Notes: a model not told the origin generated them from the sequence alone. A stretch of DNA of 64,000 nucleotides from Burkholderiales bacterium (GCA_017989135.1 JAGNQL010000001.1:101673-165672), one strand, 5' to 3'; counted from the first letter of the stretch, positions 52,242-61,510 are shown. Program-made: numbers and translations.

Positions 52242-55200
52242 ATGGTTTTTTCTAAACGTTCAGGTCACGCACTGGTTGCATCGCTGGCAGCGGGTCTGCT
52301 TTGGCTTTCAGTTGGGGCAGCAGCAGCGCCGTTTACACCAGGCAATTTGGTGGTTTACCGTGTTGGCGACGGCGCCGCAACTCTTGTGACTTCCGGCAAC
52401 GCTGTGTTCCTCGATGAGTACACCACGGCGGGTACGCTCGTGCAGTCGATCGCGTTACCCACTGCGGCCAGCGGGCCACAGAAGGCTCTGGTCGCTAGCG
52501 GTACTGCGGCGTCGGATGGCTATCTGACGCGTTCGGTGGATGGCAACTGCCTTGTGTTGCCCGGCTATGGTCGCGACCTGATTGGTGCTTCAGGCTCACT
52601 GACTGGCACGACGTCAGCGGTGGTTCCGCGGGTCGTTGGTCGAGTGATGGCCACTGGCGTTGTTGATACTTCGACAGCACTAAGCGATGCATCCTCTGCA
52701 GGTAATTTTCGCGGTGCAGCCAGCTCGGATTGCAACAGTTTCTGGGTCACGGGTGCCGCTGGTGTGCGCTACGCCCCATCGTTGGGCGCGACGACATCCA
52801 CGGACGTATCCAACACTCTCCCGGCGGCGACCCGCACCGTTGCGGTCTTCGGTGGACAGCTCTACATCGTCAGTAACTCGACGGGCTCGAAAGGAGTGAG
52901 TGCTGTTGGAACGGGTGCTCCAACCGTTGTCGGTCAGCCGGTCACACGATTGCCAGGTCTCAGCGATTCGCTGACGCCGAGCAACTATTCCTTCTTCTTC
53001 GCGGACCTTAGTGCAGGCATTGCCGGGGTCGACACCTTGTACGTCGCCGACGACACGCTTGGGATTTCCAAATTCTCGTTTGACGGCACAACATGGAGCT
53101 TCAAGGGCTCCGTTGGCGCCGGGACCGATCTGTACAAAGGGCTCACGGGCGTAGTGAACGGCGGCACTGTGACGTTGTATGCGATCCGCAAAACAGTTGC
53201 GATAGCGGCGGGTGGAGGCGAGATGGTTTCGATCGCCGATACATCGGGATACAACAATACGTTGACAGCTGCGCCTAGTGCGGCGCTTGCGACGGCTGGC
53301 ACGAACAAATCGTTCCGTGGCATTGCGCTCGCTCCCGAGGTGACGGTTACCTCGACGGGCGGCACTAACGGCACGATTACTCCGTTGGGCGTGCAGTCCG
53401 CCGCCGCCGGTTCCACGCGCGCGTTCACCGTCACTCCCGATATCGGCTTTACGGCTGTGGTCGGAGGCACGTGCGGCGGGACCCTCGTCGGCACTGCGTA
53501 CACGACTGTTCCCCTCACGGTCAACTGCACGGTGGTGGCGTCGTTCACGGCGGTGCCGACCTACTCGGTCACGCCGAGTGTGACCGGTAGCGGCACGATC
53601 AGCCCGAGCACCGCGGTAACGGTGTTGTCGGGCGCGACCACTTCCTTTACGGTTACTGCGTCGCCAGGCTTTTCAGCCAGCGTCGGCGGTACCTGTGGCG
53701 GCAGCCTCGTTGGCGACACCTACACCACCAATGTGATTACGGGCAATTGCACGGTGGATGCCACATTCACGCAAATCACTTACACCATCACGCCTACCGC
53801 CGGTGCCAATGGCACGATCAGCCCGTCAACGCCACAGACAGTTAACGCGTCTAGCGCCCAAGTGTTCACGGTCACACCGGACGCCGGATATTCTGCTTCT
53901 GTCGGTGGTACTTGCGGTGGTGCGTTGGTTGGCACGACATACACGACCAATGCAGTGAGCGCGAACTGTACAGTCGATGCGACCTTTGTCGCGTTGCCAA
54001 CCTTTACCGTTACGCCTGTCGTTACGGGTAGTGGTACCGTTTCCCCTGCGGCCGCCCAAACCGTTTTGCAGAACGCGACGGTTGTGTTTACTCCGACGCC
54101 GGCCGTAGGCTATTCGGTCGTCATGAGCGGGTGCGGCGGAAAAATGAGCGGCAGCACGTTCACCACGGCGCCGGTGACGGCCAATTGCATCGTCACGGCG
54201 AGCTTTTCGCAGAAGAACATCCTGTTCGTGGGCAACAGCTACACCTTCGCACGGGTTGAGCCGGCGATGAGTTTCAACGCCGCGAATGTCAACGACCTGA
54301 CGGCGGCATTCAATGCCGCTTACCCGAATGGTGCCAACAGCTGGCCATGGAGCGGGCTAACCTGCACCGGTGCGGCGCTGCAAGACGGTTGCTTCGAGCC
54401 TCACCCATGGGGCGGTGTGCCCGGAATCTTCAAGGCTTTGACGGTGCAGGCGGGTCTCGATTACAACGTGTCGTTGTCGACTCGCAATGCGGCCACACTG
54501 CGTGGACACTTTCTAAATACCTCCAACGCCGTTTGGGATTTGCGCGGCAACATTGCCAGCCAGAAATGGGACGTGGTCATGGTGCAGGGTCAGAGCGACG
54601 AGCCGCTACCAGCGAACAAATCGAAGAACGGCAATCCGGCGTCGTTCAAGACCTACGCTAATCAGATCGCAAAATACGTACATCAGGGGAACGGTCAGGC
54701 CACTGATTTGGTGACTACTGAGCAAGCCATTTACGCGGCCGAAGGCTTCGGCACCAGTAGCAATACGACGCCGCGCACGATTCCGCCAAACTTCAATGCC
54801 AACTCGAACGCTAAGGTCTATGTGATGCAGAACTGGGCACGACCCGACATGGTCGAGCCGCACAAATGCACGGTCGCGGATTACACATCGAACGACGGCG
54901 CACCGCTGGTTGATCCCACGTGCGCGGGTGACACCAACGGAAGCGGCGGCAACAACAACGTCTTCTACACCGCGCAGCCGACGACTGCACTGAACTTGAA
55001 CGACATCACGAACGATATGAACAGCTCTCTCAGTTCACTGGTGACGGGCAACAGCCAGTTTTCCGGGGTGATTCCGACCGGCAATGCGTTCCAGAAAGCA
55101 GTGGATGCGGGCGTCGTCAAGAACAGTGCGTTCTACAACGGCGGCGGCACCTACGACGAGAGTGGTCTGATCAATCTGTGGTGGCTGGATCGCACGCATG

Positions 55201-56510
55201 GCAGCAAATACGGATCGTATTTGAGCGCACTCGTGCACTTTGCGCGCCTTTCCGGGCAGGATCCCACACAGTTTGGCGGCGGCGATGCGGTGGCCACAGG
55301 ATTGGCGATTTCGCCTGTTGATGCGGTAACGCTGCAACAGATGGCCATGGCCGCAGTCGTTCCGAGTGCGCCAACTGCAGCAGCAGCGACGGCCGGCAGC
55401 GGTCAGGTGACGGTGAGTTTCACGGCCCCAGAGAATCTGGGCGGATTGGACATCACTGGCTACACCGTGACCTGCGGTAGCCAGAGTATGAGCGGTACTA
55501 CGGCGCCTATCGTCGTCGCAGGCCTGACCAACGGCGCGCCGGTATCTTGCACGGTCGTAGCCACCAACAGTGTTGGCAACAGCTTGCCGTCTGCAGCGTC
55601 CAGCAGTGTGACTCCACGGGCGACGACGACGACAGCCGTAGGCAGCAATCTCAACCCGACGGTCGCCGGACAGACCGTGGTATTTACGGCGACGGTCAGC
55701 GGCAGTGGCCCGTTGGTGACCGGCACCGTGGATTTCCTAGACGGGGCAAGCACCCATTGCGCCGCCGTACCCCTGTCGGGATCAGAGGCGCAGTGCATCA
55801 CCGACACTCTTCCGGCGGGTACCCGGTCGATGACCGCGGTTTACTCGGGCGACGGTTATTACCTCGGCAGCACGTCGGTCGTGTTAACTCAGACGGTCAA
55901 CGCTTCGGGCGGCAATGTGCTAACCGTTGGTAAGGCTGGCTCGGGCACGGGCACCGTGACCGGATCTCCTCCCGGTATTAATTGCGGAGCCGATTGCACG
56001 GAGACGTATGCCAGCCCGACCCCTGTTTCGTTGACGGCTACACCGAACGTGGGCTCTATCTTCGCCGGATGGTCCGGCGCTTGCGTTGGTCGAGCTAGCT
56101 GCGATCTGACGGTGGCGTCAAACGAGCTTGTAGTGGCGACTTTTGCGCCCGCTGGCACGGCTCTGAACCTCGACGTTGACAGCAGCGCAGCGTACTTGGG
56201 GCAAAGCGATGGACTCATCATCGCTCGCTATCTATTTGGAGTTCGCGGCGCTGCGCTGGTTGTGGATACGTTTGCAGCCAGTACGAACCCCGCGCTGATC
56301 GCGCAGCGGCTGCATGACGTCAGGCCGATTTTGGATGTCGACGGTGACGGGCGAACCGACGCGCTGACTGATGGCGTGCTGATCATGCGTTACCTTTTGG
56401 GGCTGCGAGGCGATGCCCTCATCAACTCAGCAGTGTCGCCAAGCGCCAGGCGCACATCGTACCTCGACATAGAGGATTATCTGCTCGGCGTAACGCCCGG
56501 TTTGCCTTAA
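52242..56510 (+). CDS. Large modular secreted protein: bacterial repeats, SGNH-like domain, Fn3/Ig and dockerin-like C-terminus
   Basis: A 1,422-residue exported protein. Signal peptide: residues 1-~29 (..LWLSVGAAAAPF). A beta-rich region to ~365 is followed by four TxTPxVTGSGTISP-type repeats (about 366-656, each ~73 residues and ending GTCGGxLVGxxYTT...NCTVDATF). From ~659 comes a region that starts NILFVGNSYTFARV and contains VVMVQGQSDEPL, suggestive of a SGNH hydrolase-like fold. Then an Fn3-like unit (~1040), an Ig-like unit (~1126), another Gly-rich repeat (~1223), and C-terminal dockerin-like calcium loops (LDVDGDGRTDALTDGVLIMR, ~1360). ATG 52242 is taken for the signal peptide; the frame is open further upstream. 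The substrate is unknown; a role in polysaccharide or adhesion contact is plausible. Confidence 0.8.
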   Translation: MVFSKRSGHALVASLAAGLLWLSVGAAAAPFTPGNLVVYRVGDGAATLVTSGNAVFLDEYTTAGTLVQSIALPTAASGPQKALVASGTAASDGYLTRSVDGNCLVLPGYGRDLIGASGSLTGTTSAVVPRVVGRVMATGVVDTSTALSDASSAGNFRGAASSDCNSFWVTGAAGVRYAPSLGATTSTDVSNTLPAATRTVAVFGGQLYIVSNSTGSKGVSAVGTGAPTVVGQPVTRLPGLSDSLTPSNYSFFFADLSAGIAGVDTLYVADDTLGISKFSFDGTTWSFKGSVGAGTDLYKGLTGVVNGGTVTLYAIRKTVAIAAGGGEMVSIADTSGYNNTLTAAPSAALATAGTNKSFRGIALAPEVTVTSTGGTNGTITPLGVQSAAAGSTRAFTVTPDIGFTAVVGGTCGGTLVGTAYTTVPLTVNCTVVASFTAVPTYSVTPSVTGSGTISPSTAVTVLSGATTSFTVTASPGFSASVGGTCGGSLVGDTYTTNVITGNCTVDATFTQITYTITPTAGANGTISPSTPQTVNASSAQVFTVTPDAGYSASVGGTCGGALVGTTYTTNAVSANCTVDATFVALPTFTVTPVVTGSGTVSPAAAQTVLQNATVVFTPTPAVGYSVVMSGCGGKMSGSTFTTAPVTANCIVTASFSQKNILFVGNSYTFARVEPAMSFNAANVNDLTAAFNAAYPNGANSWPWSGLTCTGAALQDGCFEPHPWGGVPGIFKALTVQAGLDYNVSLSTRNAATLRGHFLNTSNAVWDLRGNIASQKWDVVMVQGQSDEPLPANKSKNGNPASFKTYANQIAKYVHQGNGQATDLVTTEQAIYAAEGFGTSSNTTPRTIPPNFNANSNAKVYVMQNWARPDMVEPHKCTVADYTSNDGAPLVDPTCAGDTNGSGGNNNVFYTAQPTTALNLNDITNDMNSSLSSLVTGNSQFSGVIPTGNAFQKAVDAGVVKNSAFYNGGGTYDESGLINLWWLDRTHGSKYGSYLSALVHFARLSGQDPTQFGGGDAVATGLAISPVDAVTLQQMAMAAVVPSAPTAAAATAGSGQVTVSFTAPENLGGLDITGYTVTCGSQSMSGTTAPIVVAGLTNGAPVSCTVVATNSVGNSLPSAASSSVTPRATTTTAVGSNLNPTVAGQTVVFTATVSGSGPLVTGTVDFLDGASTHCAAVPLSGSEAQCITDTLPAGTRSMTAVYSGDGYYLGSTSVVLTQTVNASGGNVLTVGKAGSGTGTVTGSPPGINCGADCTETYASPTPVSLTATPNVGSIFAGWSGACVGRASCDLTVASNELVVATFAPAGTALNLDVDSSAAYLGQSDGLIIARYLFGVRGAALVVDTFAASTNPALIAQRLHDVRPILDVDGDGRTDALTDGVLIMRYLLGLRGDALINSAVSPSARRTSYLDIEDYLLGVTPGLP

Positions 56511-56734
56511 CGGGTAACAGTCGTCGTAAGCTTGCCGCCGTGATTGCCTGCGTAGCACGGCGCGAGACTGATTGCGTGCGGCGACCTGTTATTCGAGGAT
56601 TCTGGGCATCGGCGGCTGTCCAATGGACAGATGAAACAGTGCGGTTTCAGTTTCGAAGGCCATCGTTTTCCTTCACGCAAAACACTGCCCGCAATGGATA
56701 ATGTCTGGAGTATTTCTAAGGAGGAGATCGTTCC

Positions 56735-57730
56735 ATGGCACACACATCACAACGCAACTCGCTGCGCCGCACGCTGATTGCTGCGGCGCTCGGAGTTTCA
56801 GCTCTTGCCGCCGTTGCCCCCACCGCGAGCTTCGCGCAAGCGTTTCCGAACAAACCCATCACGCTCATCGTGCCGTGGCCGGCCGGCGGTTCGACGGATC
56901 GGCACTTGCGCGCAATTGCCGATATCGCGGGCAAGCATCTTGGCCAAAACGTCGTCGTGCAGAACCAACCCGGTGGTGGCGGAACTCTTGGCCCGGGCAA
57001 CATGGCGCTTAACGCCAAGCCCGACGGCTACACCATCGCGCAATTTCCTATGGGGATGCTGCGCATCCCGCACATGCAAAAAACCGCGTGGCACCCGATC
57101 AATGATTTCAGTTTCATCATGGGCGTGTCCGGTTACACGTTTGGATTCGTCGTGAAATCCGATTCGCCTTACAAGAGCTTTGCCGAGTACATGGAGGCCG
57201 CGCGCAAAGCGCCGGGCAAGATCGACTACGGCTCAACAGGTACCGGCACGTCGCCGCATTTGCTGATCGAAGAAATCGCCGATGCTGCGAAGGTGCAACT
57301 CAACCACGTGCCGTTCAAAGGGAATGCTGACTTGATGACTGCTGTGCTGGGTGGTCACGTCATGGCAGGCAGCGACGCGACCGGGTGGGACAAGTACATC
57401 GACGGCGGTCAGATGCGTCTACTGGCGACATTCGGTGAAAAGCGCACCAAACGCTGGCCGAATGTGCCGACCGCGAAAGACCTGGGCTACAACGTCGTCG
57501 GCAACTCACCCTACGGATTCGTCGGCCCGAAAGGCATGGACCCGGCTGTGATGAAAGTTCTGCACGATGCGTTCAAGAAAGCGATGGATGACCCGAAGCA
57601 CCTTGAAGTGCTTGACCAACTGAACCAAGACCTCTGGTATCGCAGCGGCGAGGATTACGCGAAGTGGGCTCGCGAGACGTTCGCGAAGGACAAAGCGCTC
57701 ATCGAGCGACTTGGGTTGTCGGCGAAGTAG
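56735..57730 (+). CDS. Bug-family tripartite tricarboxylate receptor, copy 2
   Basis: A 331-residue periplasmic receptor with signal peptide (LIAAALGVSALAAVAPTASF) and Bug landmarks FPNKPITLIVPWPAGGSTD, VVVQNQPGGGGTLGPGNMA, DGYTIAQFPMGML, LNHVPFKGNADLMTAVLGG and NVPTAKDLGYNVVGNSPYG. The PAGGSTD variant of the ligand loop (PPGGGAD in copy 1) and the sequence differences show it is not a recent duplicate of copy 1 and probably binds another carboxylate. TctAB subunits are absent nearby. A GGAGGAGA ribosome-binding site precedes the ATG. A large hairpin follows 37 bp past the stop codon. Confidence 0.9.
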   Translation: MAHTSQRNSLRRTLIAAALGVSALAAVAPTASFAQAFPNKPITLIVPWPAGGSTDRHLRAIADIAGKHLGQNVVVQNQPGGGGTLGPGNMALNAKPDGYTIAQFPMGMLRIPHMQKTAWHPINDFSFIMGVSGYTFGFVVKSDSPYKSFAEYMEAARKAPGKIDYGSTGTGTSPHLLIEEIADAAKVQLNHVPFKGNADLMTAVLGGHVMAGSDATGWDKYIDGGQMRLLATFGEKRTKRWPNVPTAKDLGYNVVGNSPYGFVGPKGMDPAVMKVLHDAFKKAMDDPKHLEVLDQLNQDLWYRSGEDYAKWARETFAKDKALIERLGLSAK

Positions 57731-57767
57731 TCTTGCTTGATGGGATGTTTGCTGCGTGTGTTGAAAA

Positions 57768-57805
57768 CGCGCCCTGCCCACTTTGAGTTGAGTGAGCAGG
57801 GCGCG
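57768..57805 (+). promoter_or_regulatory. Hairpin at the acyltransferase start (terminator-like or translational)
   Basis: A perfect 10-bp stem CGCGCCCTGC ... GCAGGGCGCG encloses an 18-nt loop and ends 3 bp before the TTG start of the next gene. There is no T-run, so it is a weak terminator at best, but it would hide the ribosome-binding site (AGGGCGCGGA). Confidence 0.6.
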
Positions 57806-57807
57806 GA

Positions 57808-58971
57808 TTGAGTTCAACGGAAGTTCACGCCCGTGTCTTCGGGCTAGACACGCTTCGTGCCGCTGCGATCTTGCTGGTGTTCATGTATCACTATCAAGTG
57901 TTCGTCAGCGGCGAAGACACGTTTGGTTGGCTCAGCACCATCGGTTGGGTCGGCGTCGATTTGTTTTTCGTGCTCAGCGGCTATTTGATTGGCAATCAAA
58001 TTTTCGCGGAATTGCGCCGTACGGAAACGCTGTCGCTAAAGCGTTTTTATGCGCGTCGTTTTTTGCGCACGCTACCGAATTTTTACGTCGTACTTGCGTT
58101 GTACTTTTTGTTTCCGGTTGCGATGGGAGGCAAGACACCGCCGCCGCTTTGGCAATTTCTGACTTTCACGCAGAACATTCAGTTGCAGCCGGGCACCGCG
58201 TTTTCACATGCGTGGTCGTTGTGTATTGAAGAGCAGTTTTACGTCTTTCTGCCGATGACGGTATTGCTCGTGATGGGGGCGATACCGACGCGAAATTTAG
58301 AAACGTTTGCGTGCATGATGTGGGGCTTGATCGCTGTCGCCATCGTCGCCGCGATCTGCTGGCGCGCTTGGCTGTGGACGCAATATGGCCTGCTCGAAGG
58401 CGACGCGATTCGTGGCTATCACCCCAACATCTATTACGCGTCGCTGTGCCGAGCCGATGAGTTGCTGCCAGGCGTGGCCGTGGCACTCATCAAAAACTTT
58501 CACGTGAACGCCTGGCAGTGGCTCATGGAGCGTGGGCGTGCGTTGTTCGCGGTGGGCGTGAGTTGCGTGGCCGTGATGCTCTGGGCGCTGTTCAATTTCT
58601 ACGAAATTCCGAACTACGGGTACGGCTTCGCGATGACGGCGTTTGGGTACTCGCTCCTCGCGATGGCGTTCGCGGTGTTGCTGGCTTCGGCGCTGAGTCC
58701 TGCGTCGCCGCTCAACGCATGGCGTGTGCCCGGTGCGGCGCAATTGGCGGCGTGGTCGTACGCGTTGTATTTGACGCACAAGGCTGTGGCGCACATGCTG
58801 CGAACACCGCTTAAGACGTACGGCGTCGACCCGAATAGCGCGCTTGGTGTGGTCGTCGTAAGCATCGCCTGCCTAGCTGCGGGATGGCTGTTGTACCGTT
58901 TGGTCGAGACGCCGTTTATGGCGATTCGTGCTCGATATTTTCCGGTCCCAGCGGGGACCCGTGCGGCGTGA
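57808..58971 (+). CDS. Acyltransferase 3 family membrane protein
   Basis: A 387-residue protein with about ten membrane helices. The N-terminal motif VFGLDTLRAAAILLVFMYHY holds the catalytic His-type region of OafA/NolX-like acyltransferases (LRAxAxxxVxxxH pattern ending in YHY), and VGVDLFFVLSGYLIG is the second hallmark. It should transfer acyl groups to a cell-surface sugar. The TTG start at 57808 is the only one that keeps the first helix intact and lies against a hairpin; a different start is possible. No LPS or exopolysaccharide genes are adjacent. Confidence 0.85.
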   Translation: MSSTEVHARVFGLDTLRAAAILLVFMYHYQVFVSGEDTFGWLSTIGWVGVDLFFVLSGYLIGNQIFAELRRTETLSLKRFYARRFLRTLPNFYVVLALYFLFPVAMGGKTPPPLWQFLTFTQNIQLQPGTAFSHAWSLCIEEQFYVFLPMTVLLVMGAIPTRNLETFACMMWGLIAVAIVAAICWRAWLWTQYGLLEGDAIRGYHPNIYYASLCRADELLPGVAVALIKNFHVNAWQWLMERGRALFAVGVSCVAVMLWALFNFYEIPNYGYGFAMTAFGYSLLAMAFAVLLASALSPASPLNAWRVPGAAQLAAWSYALYLTHKAVAHMLRTPLKTYGVDPNSALGVVVVSIACLAAGWLLYRLVETPFMAIRARYFPVPAGTRAA

Positions 58972-58993
58972 TTCGGTGTCGCGAAGTGAACGT

Positions 58994-59482
58994 CTAGAGT
59001 CGCGCGAGCGCAACGTTCGCGACGCGCGCGCCACTGAGCCCGATGAGCTCCTGCGGATCAACCGCGAACATGGCGTGTGGCGTGCCGCCGGCAGGGAACA
59101 CGGTGTCAAAGGCGAGCAAATCTTCGTCTAACAATATCGCGCCGGGGTTGGTGTGCGCGATGGGCGGCACGCCGCCGATCGCGAAACCGGTTTGTTCACG
59201 CACGAAGGCGGCGTCGGCTTTGGCGAGTTTTTCACCGATGATCGCGGCGACCTTCTTCTCGTCCACGCGATTGCCGCCACTGGTAATCACCAGCACCGAG
59301 GTGCCGGTTGCTGCGTTTTTGAAGATGATGCTCTTTGCGATCTGTGCAATGTCGCAACCGAGCAACTCGGCTGCTTCTGCGGCCGTACGCCCTGGATTTT
59401 CATGTTCGGTAATCTGCGCGCTGCTGCCTGCGGCAGCGAGAGCGTTTTGCACTCTTTGTGCGGACGGCGACAGCGCAGTCAT
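58994..59482 (-). CDS. YbaK/EbsC-family aminoacyl-tRNA deacylase
   Basis: A 162-residue protein of the YbaK/ProX fold. The conserved Lys in IAKSIIFKN, the GVPPIAH loop and TSGGNRVDEKKV are the hallmarks; these proteins hydrolyse mischarged tRNAs such as Cys-tRNAPro or Ala-tRNAPro in trans. The ATG at 59480-59482 overlaps the stop codon of the upstream DEAD-box gene by one base (TAATG), so it is translationally coupled to an RNA helicase, an unusual partner. The longer frame upstream lies entirely inside the helicase C-terminus and is not used. Confidence 0.88.
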   Translation of the reverse strand: MTALSPSAQRVQNALAAAGSSAQITEHENPGRTAAEAAELLGCDIAQIAKSIIFKNAATGTSVLVITSGGNRVDEKKVAAIIGEKLAKADAAFVREQTGFAIGGVPPIAHTNPGAILLDEDLLAFDTVFPAGGTPHAMFAVDPQELIGLSGARVANVALARL

Positions 59483-61260
59483 TACGCAGTCGCGGTCACA
59501 CTCGGCGTGGCGTCTTGTGCAACGGATGCGGCCGCGGAGATTTGGGTTACGTCTACGGCGGGCGCATCGTGCGGCATCGACATCGCGGCTGTCGACTCTG
59601 CAACGGCTGCAGCAAGCGGTGCCGCTTCCGCAACTGTCGCGTCTGGCGCAGCTGGTGCGGCGGCTACAGAGGGGGCAGGGCGCGGCGCACGCACCGGCGC
59701 GCGCAGCAACGCGCACACTTCGTTCATCGCGCGGCGACCGTTGGTGATGTGTCGCGCGCCGCGAGCGCCTTGAGCGTTCGGGGCGATGGGCTGGTCAGGA
59801 TTGAGGTCGAAATGGGTCTTGTCGCGGCCGCCTTGATAATTCGTGCGGCGCGGTTCTGCCATTGACGGGCGCACGCTGCCGTAGCCCTCGCCGCGCGGTG
59901 CGCGTGGAGATTCATCTGCCGCCTTGCGCGGCCCATAGCGTTCGCCGTAGCGGGACAAATCCGGCATCGGCTGCTCGTCGAGCTTCCTCTTGATGAGTTT
60001 TTCAATCTCGGCCAGAAGCTTGCCGTCGTCCGGCGACACGAACGAAATCGCAGTGCCCGACGCGCCAGCACGACCTGTGCGACCAATGCGGTGCACGTAA
60101 TCTTCGGCAACGAATGGAAGCTCGTAGTTCACGACCGTGGGCAACTGATCAATGTCGATACCGCGCGCCGCGACGTCAGTGGCTACCAAAATTCGAACGG
60201 TGCCGTTCTTGAAGGCTTCGAGCGCTTTCATGCGCTCATCTTGCGTTTTGTCGCCGTGAATGGCGTCGGTGGTGAAGCCGTCGCGCGCAAGCTCACGCGC
60301 GAGGCGCGCGGTCTGCAATTTCGAACGCGAAAACACGAGCACTTGCTGCAAGTTTTGTGAATTGACCATGTGGCCGAGCAAGCGGCGCTTGTCGTCGCCA
60401 TGCACGCGATACATCTGCTGTGCGACATTCGCCGCAGACTCGTTGCGGCGCGCCACCTCGATCAGCACCGGCGCTTTGAGCATGCGGTCGGCGAGCTTCT
60501 TGATTTCGTCTGAGAACGTCGCGGAGAAGAGCAAGCTTTGCCGCTTCTCAGGCAACAGGCCGATGATGCGCACGATGTCGGGGATGAAGCCCATGTCGAG
60601 CATGCGATCCGCTTCGTCGAGAACCAACACTTCGACCTGATTGAGCGAAAGATTTTTTTGCTCAAGGTGATCGAGCAGTCGGCCCGGCGTGGCGACGAGA
60701 ATCTCGACGCCGGCGCGCACAGCGGCTTTCTGCTCCTTGATATCCACGCCGCCGAAAACGACGGTAGAGCGAATGCCGGTGTGTTTGGCGTACGTCTCGA
60801 CGGCTTCTTGAATTTGGATCGCCAACTCGCGCGTCGGGGCGAGCATGAGCGCGCGAATCGGGTGGCGTGCGGGCGAAGGGGAGCTGTTGGCGTGCTTGAT
60901 GATCCGGTTGAGGATCGGCAGCGTGAACGCAGCGGTTTTGCCGGTGCCGGTTTGCGCGCCGCCCATCACGTCGAGGCCGGAGAGCACGATCGGAATTGCC
61001 TGCGCCTGAATCGGCGTGGGCTTGGTGTAGCCCGATTCGGTGACCGCACGCAGGATGGGTTCGGCGAGGTTGAGCTGCGCGAACGTGATGTCGGCTGGTA
61101 CAGTGGCGTCGACTTTTACGACGGTGGCGGGCGCGACGACTGTTTCCGTGGCTTCAGCGGGCGCAGCGAGTTCGGCGAGCGGGGTAACTGCGGCGAGGGT
61201 TTCGGTGGCGGCTGGAGCATCGGCTGCAGCGGGTGAGGTGGCGTGTGTTTCGTTTGTCAT
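59482..61260 (-). CDS. DEAD-box RNA helicase, RhlE-like
   Basis: A 592-residue ATP-dependent RNA helicase. Q motif KPTPIQAQAIP, Walker A AQTGTGKTA, PTRELAIQI, TPGRLLDHL, the DEAD box VLDEADRMLDMGF, SATF, and HRIGRTGRAGASG are in order. The core spans ~75-445. It has an Ala/Thr/Glu-rich N-terminal extension (~60 residues) and a ~150-residue C-terminal tail: first basic (PRRTNYQGGRDKTHFD), then Ala/Pro-rich (PVRAPRPAPSVAAAPAAPD). RhlE-type helicases act in ribosome assembly and RNA turnover. The gene overlaps the downstream ybaK-like gene by one base. Confidence 0.92.
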   Translation of the reverse strand: MTNETHATSPAAADAPAATETLAAVTPLAELAAPAEATETVVAPATVVKVDATVPADITFAQLNLAEPILRAVTESGYTKPTPIQAQAIPIVLSGLDVMGGAQTGTGKTAAFTLPILNRIIKHANSSPSPARHPIRALMLAPTRELAIQIQEAVETYAKHTGIRSTVVFGGVDIKEQKAAVRAGVEILVATPGRLLDHLEQKNLSLNQVEVLVLDEADRMLDMGFIPDIVRIIGLLPEKRQSLLFSATFSDEIKKLADRMLKAPVLIEVARRNESAANVAQQMYRVHGDDKRRLLGHMVNSQNLQQVLVFSRSKLQTARLARELARDGFTTDAIHGDKTQDERMKALEAFKNGTVRILVATDVAARGIDIDQLPTVVNYELPFVAEDYVHRIGRTGRAGASGTAISFVSPDDGKLLAEIEKLIKRKLDEQPMPDLSRYGERYGPRKAADESPRAPRGEGYGSVRPSMAEPRRTNYQGGRDKTHFDLNPDQPIAPNAQGARGARHITNGRRAMNEVCALLRAPVRAPRPAPSVAAAPAAPDATVAEAAPLAAAVAESTAAMSMPHDAPAVDVTQISAAASVAQDATPSVTATA

Positions 61261-61330
61261 TGCCTAAATTTTACGCTATTTTCGCCGAAAAACGCCACTG
61301 CAACCCGCGTGAAATATAGATGACAAGAAT

Positions 61331-61453
61331 CCCAGCTTCTTAGTGATAACGGCTGCCCAGAGGCGCTTTAAGGTCGAAAATTATGAAAGTCGACTCAGCG
61401 ATAAAACGTCGTTTAACGACCGCATGGCAGTCGCCGCAGCACAAAAGCTGTTA
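61331..61453. repeat. Family A element, copy 8
   Basis: Left end CCCAGCTTCTTAGTG (diverged), right end GCACAAAAGCTGTTA; hairpins CGGCTGCCCAGAGGCGC and CGACCGCATGGCAGTCG; centre with GAAAGTCGACTCAGCG. It lies between the helicase start and the 3' end of the LysR gene (58 bp away). Confidence 0.75.
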
Positions 61454-61510
61454 ACTTATTGTCACCGATGGACGCGCGCCCGCCGCGTGGTGCGGGTCGC
61501 GTGCACGCCG

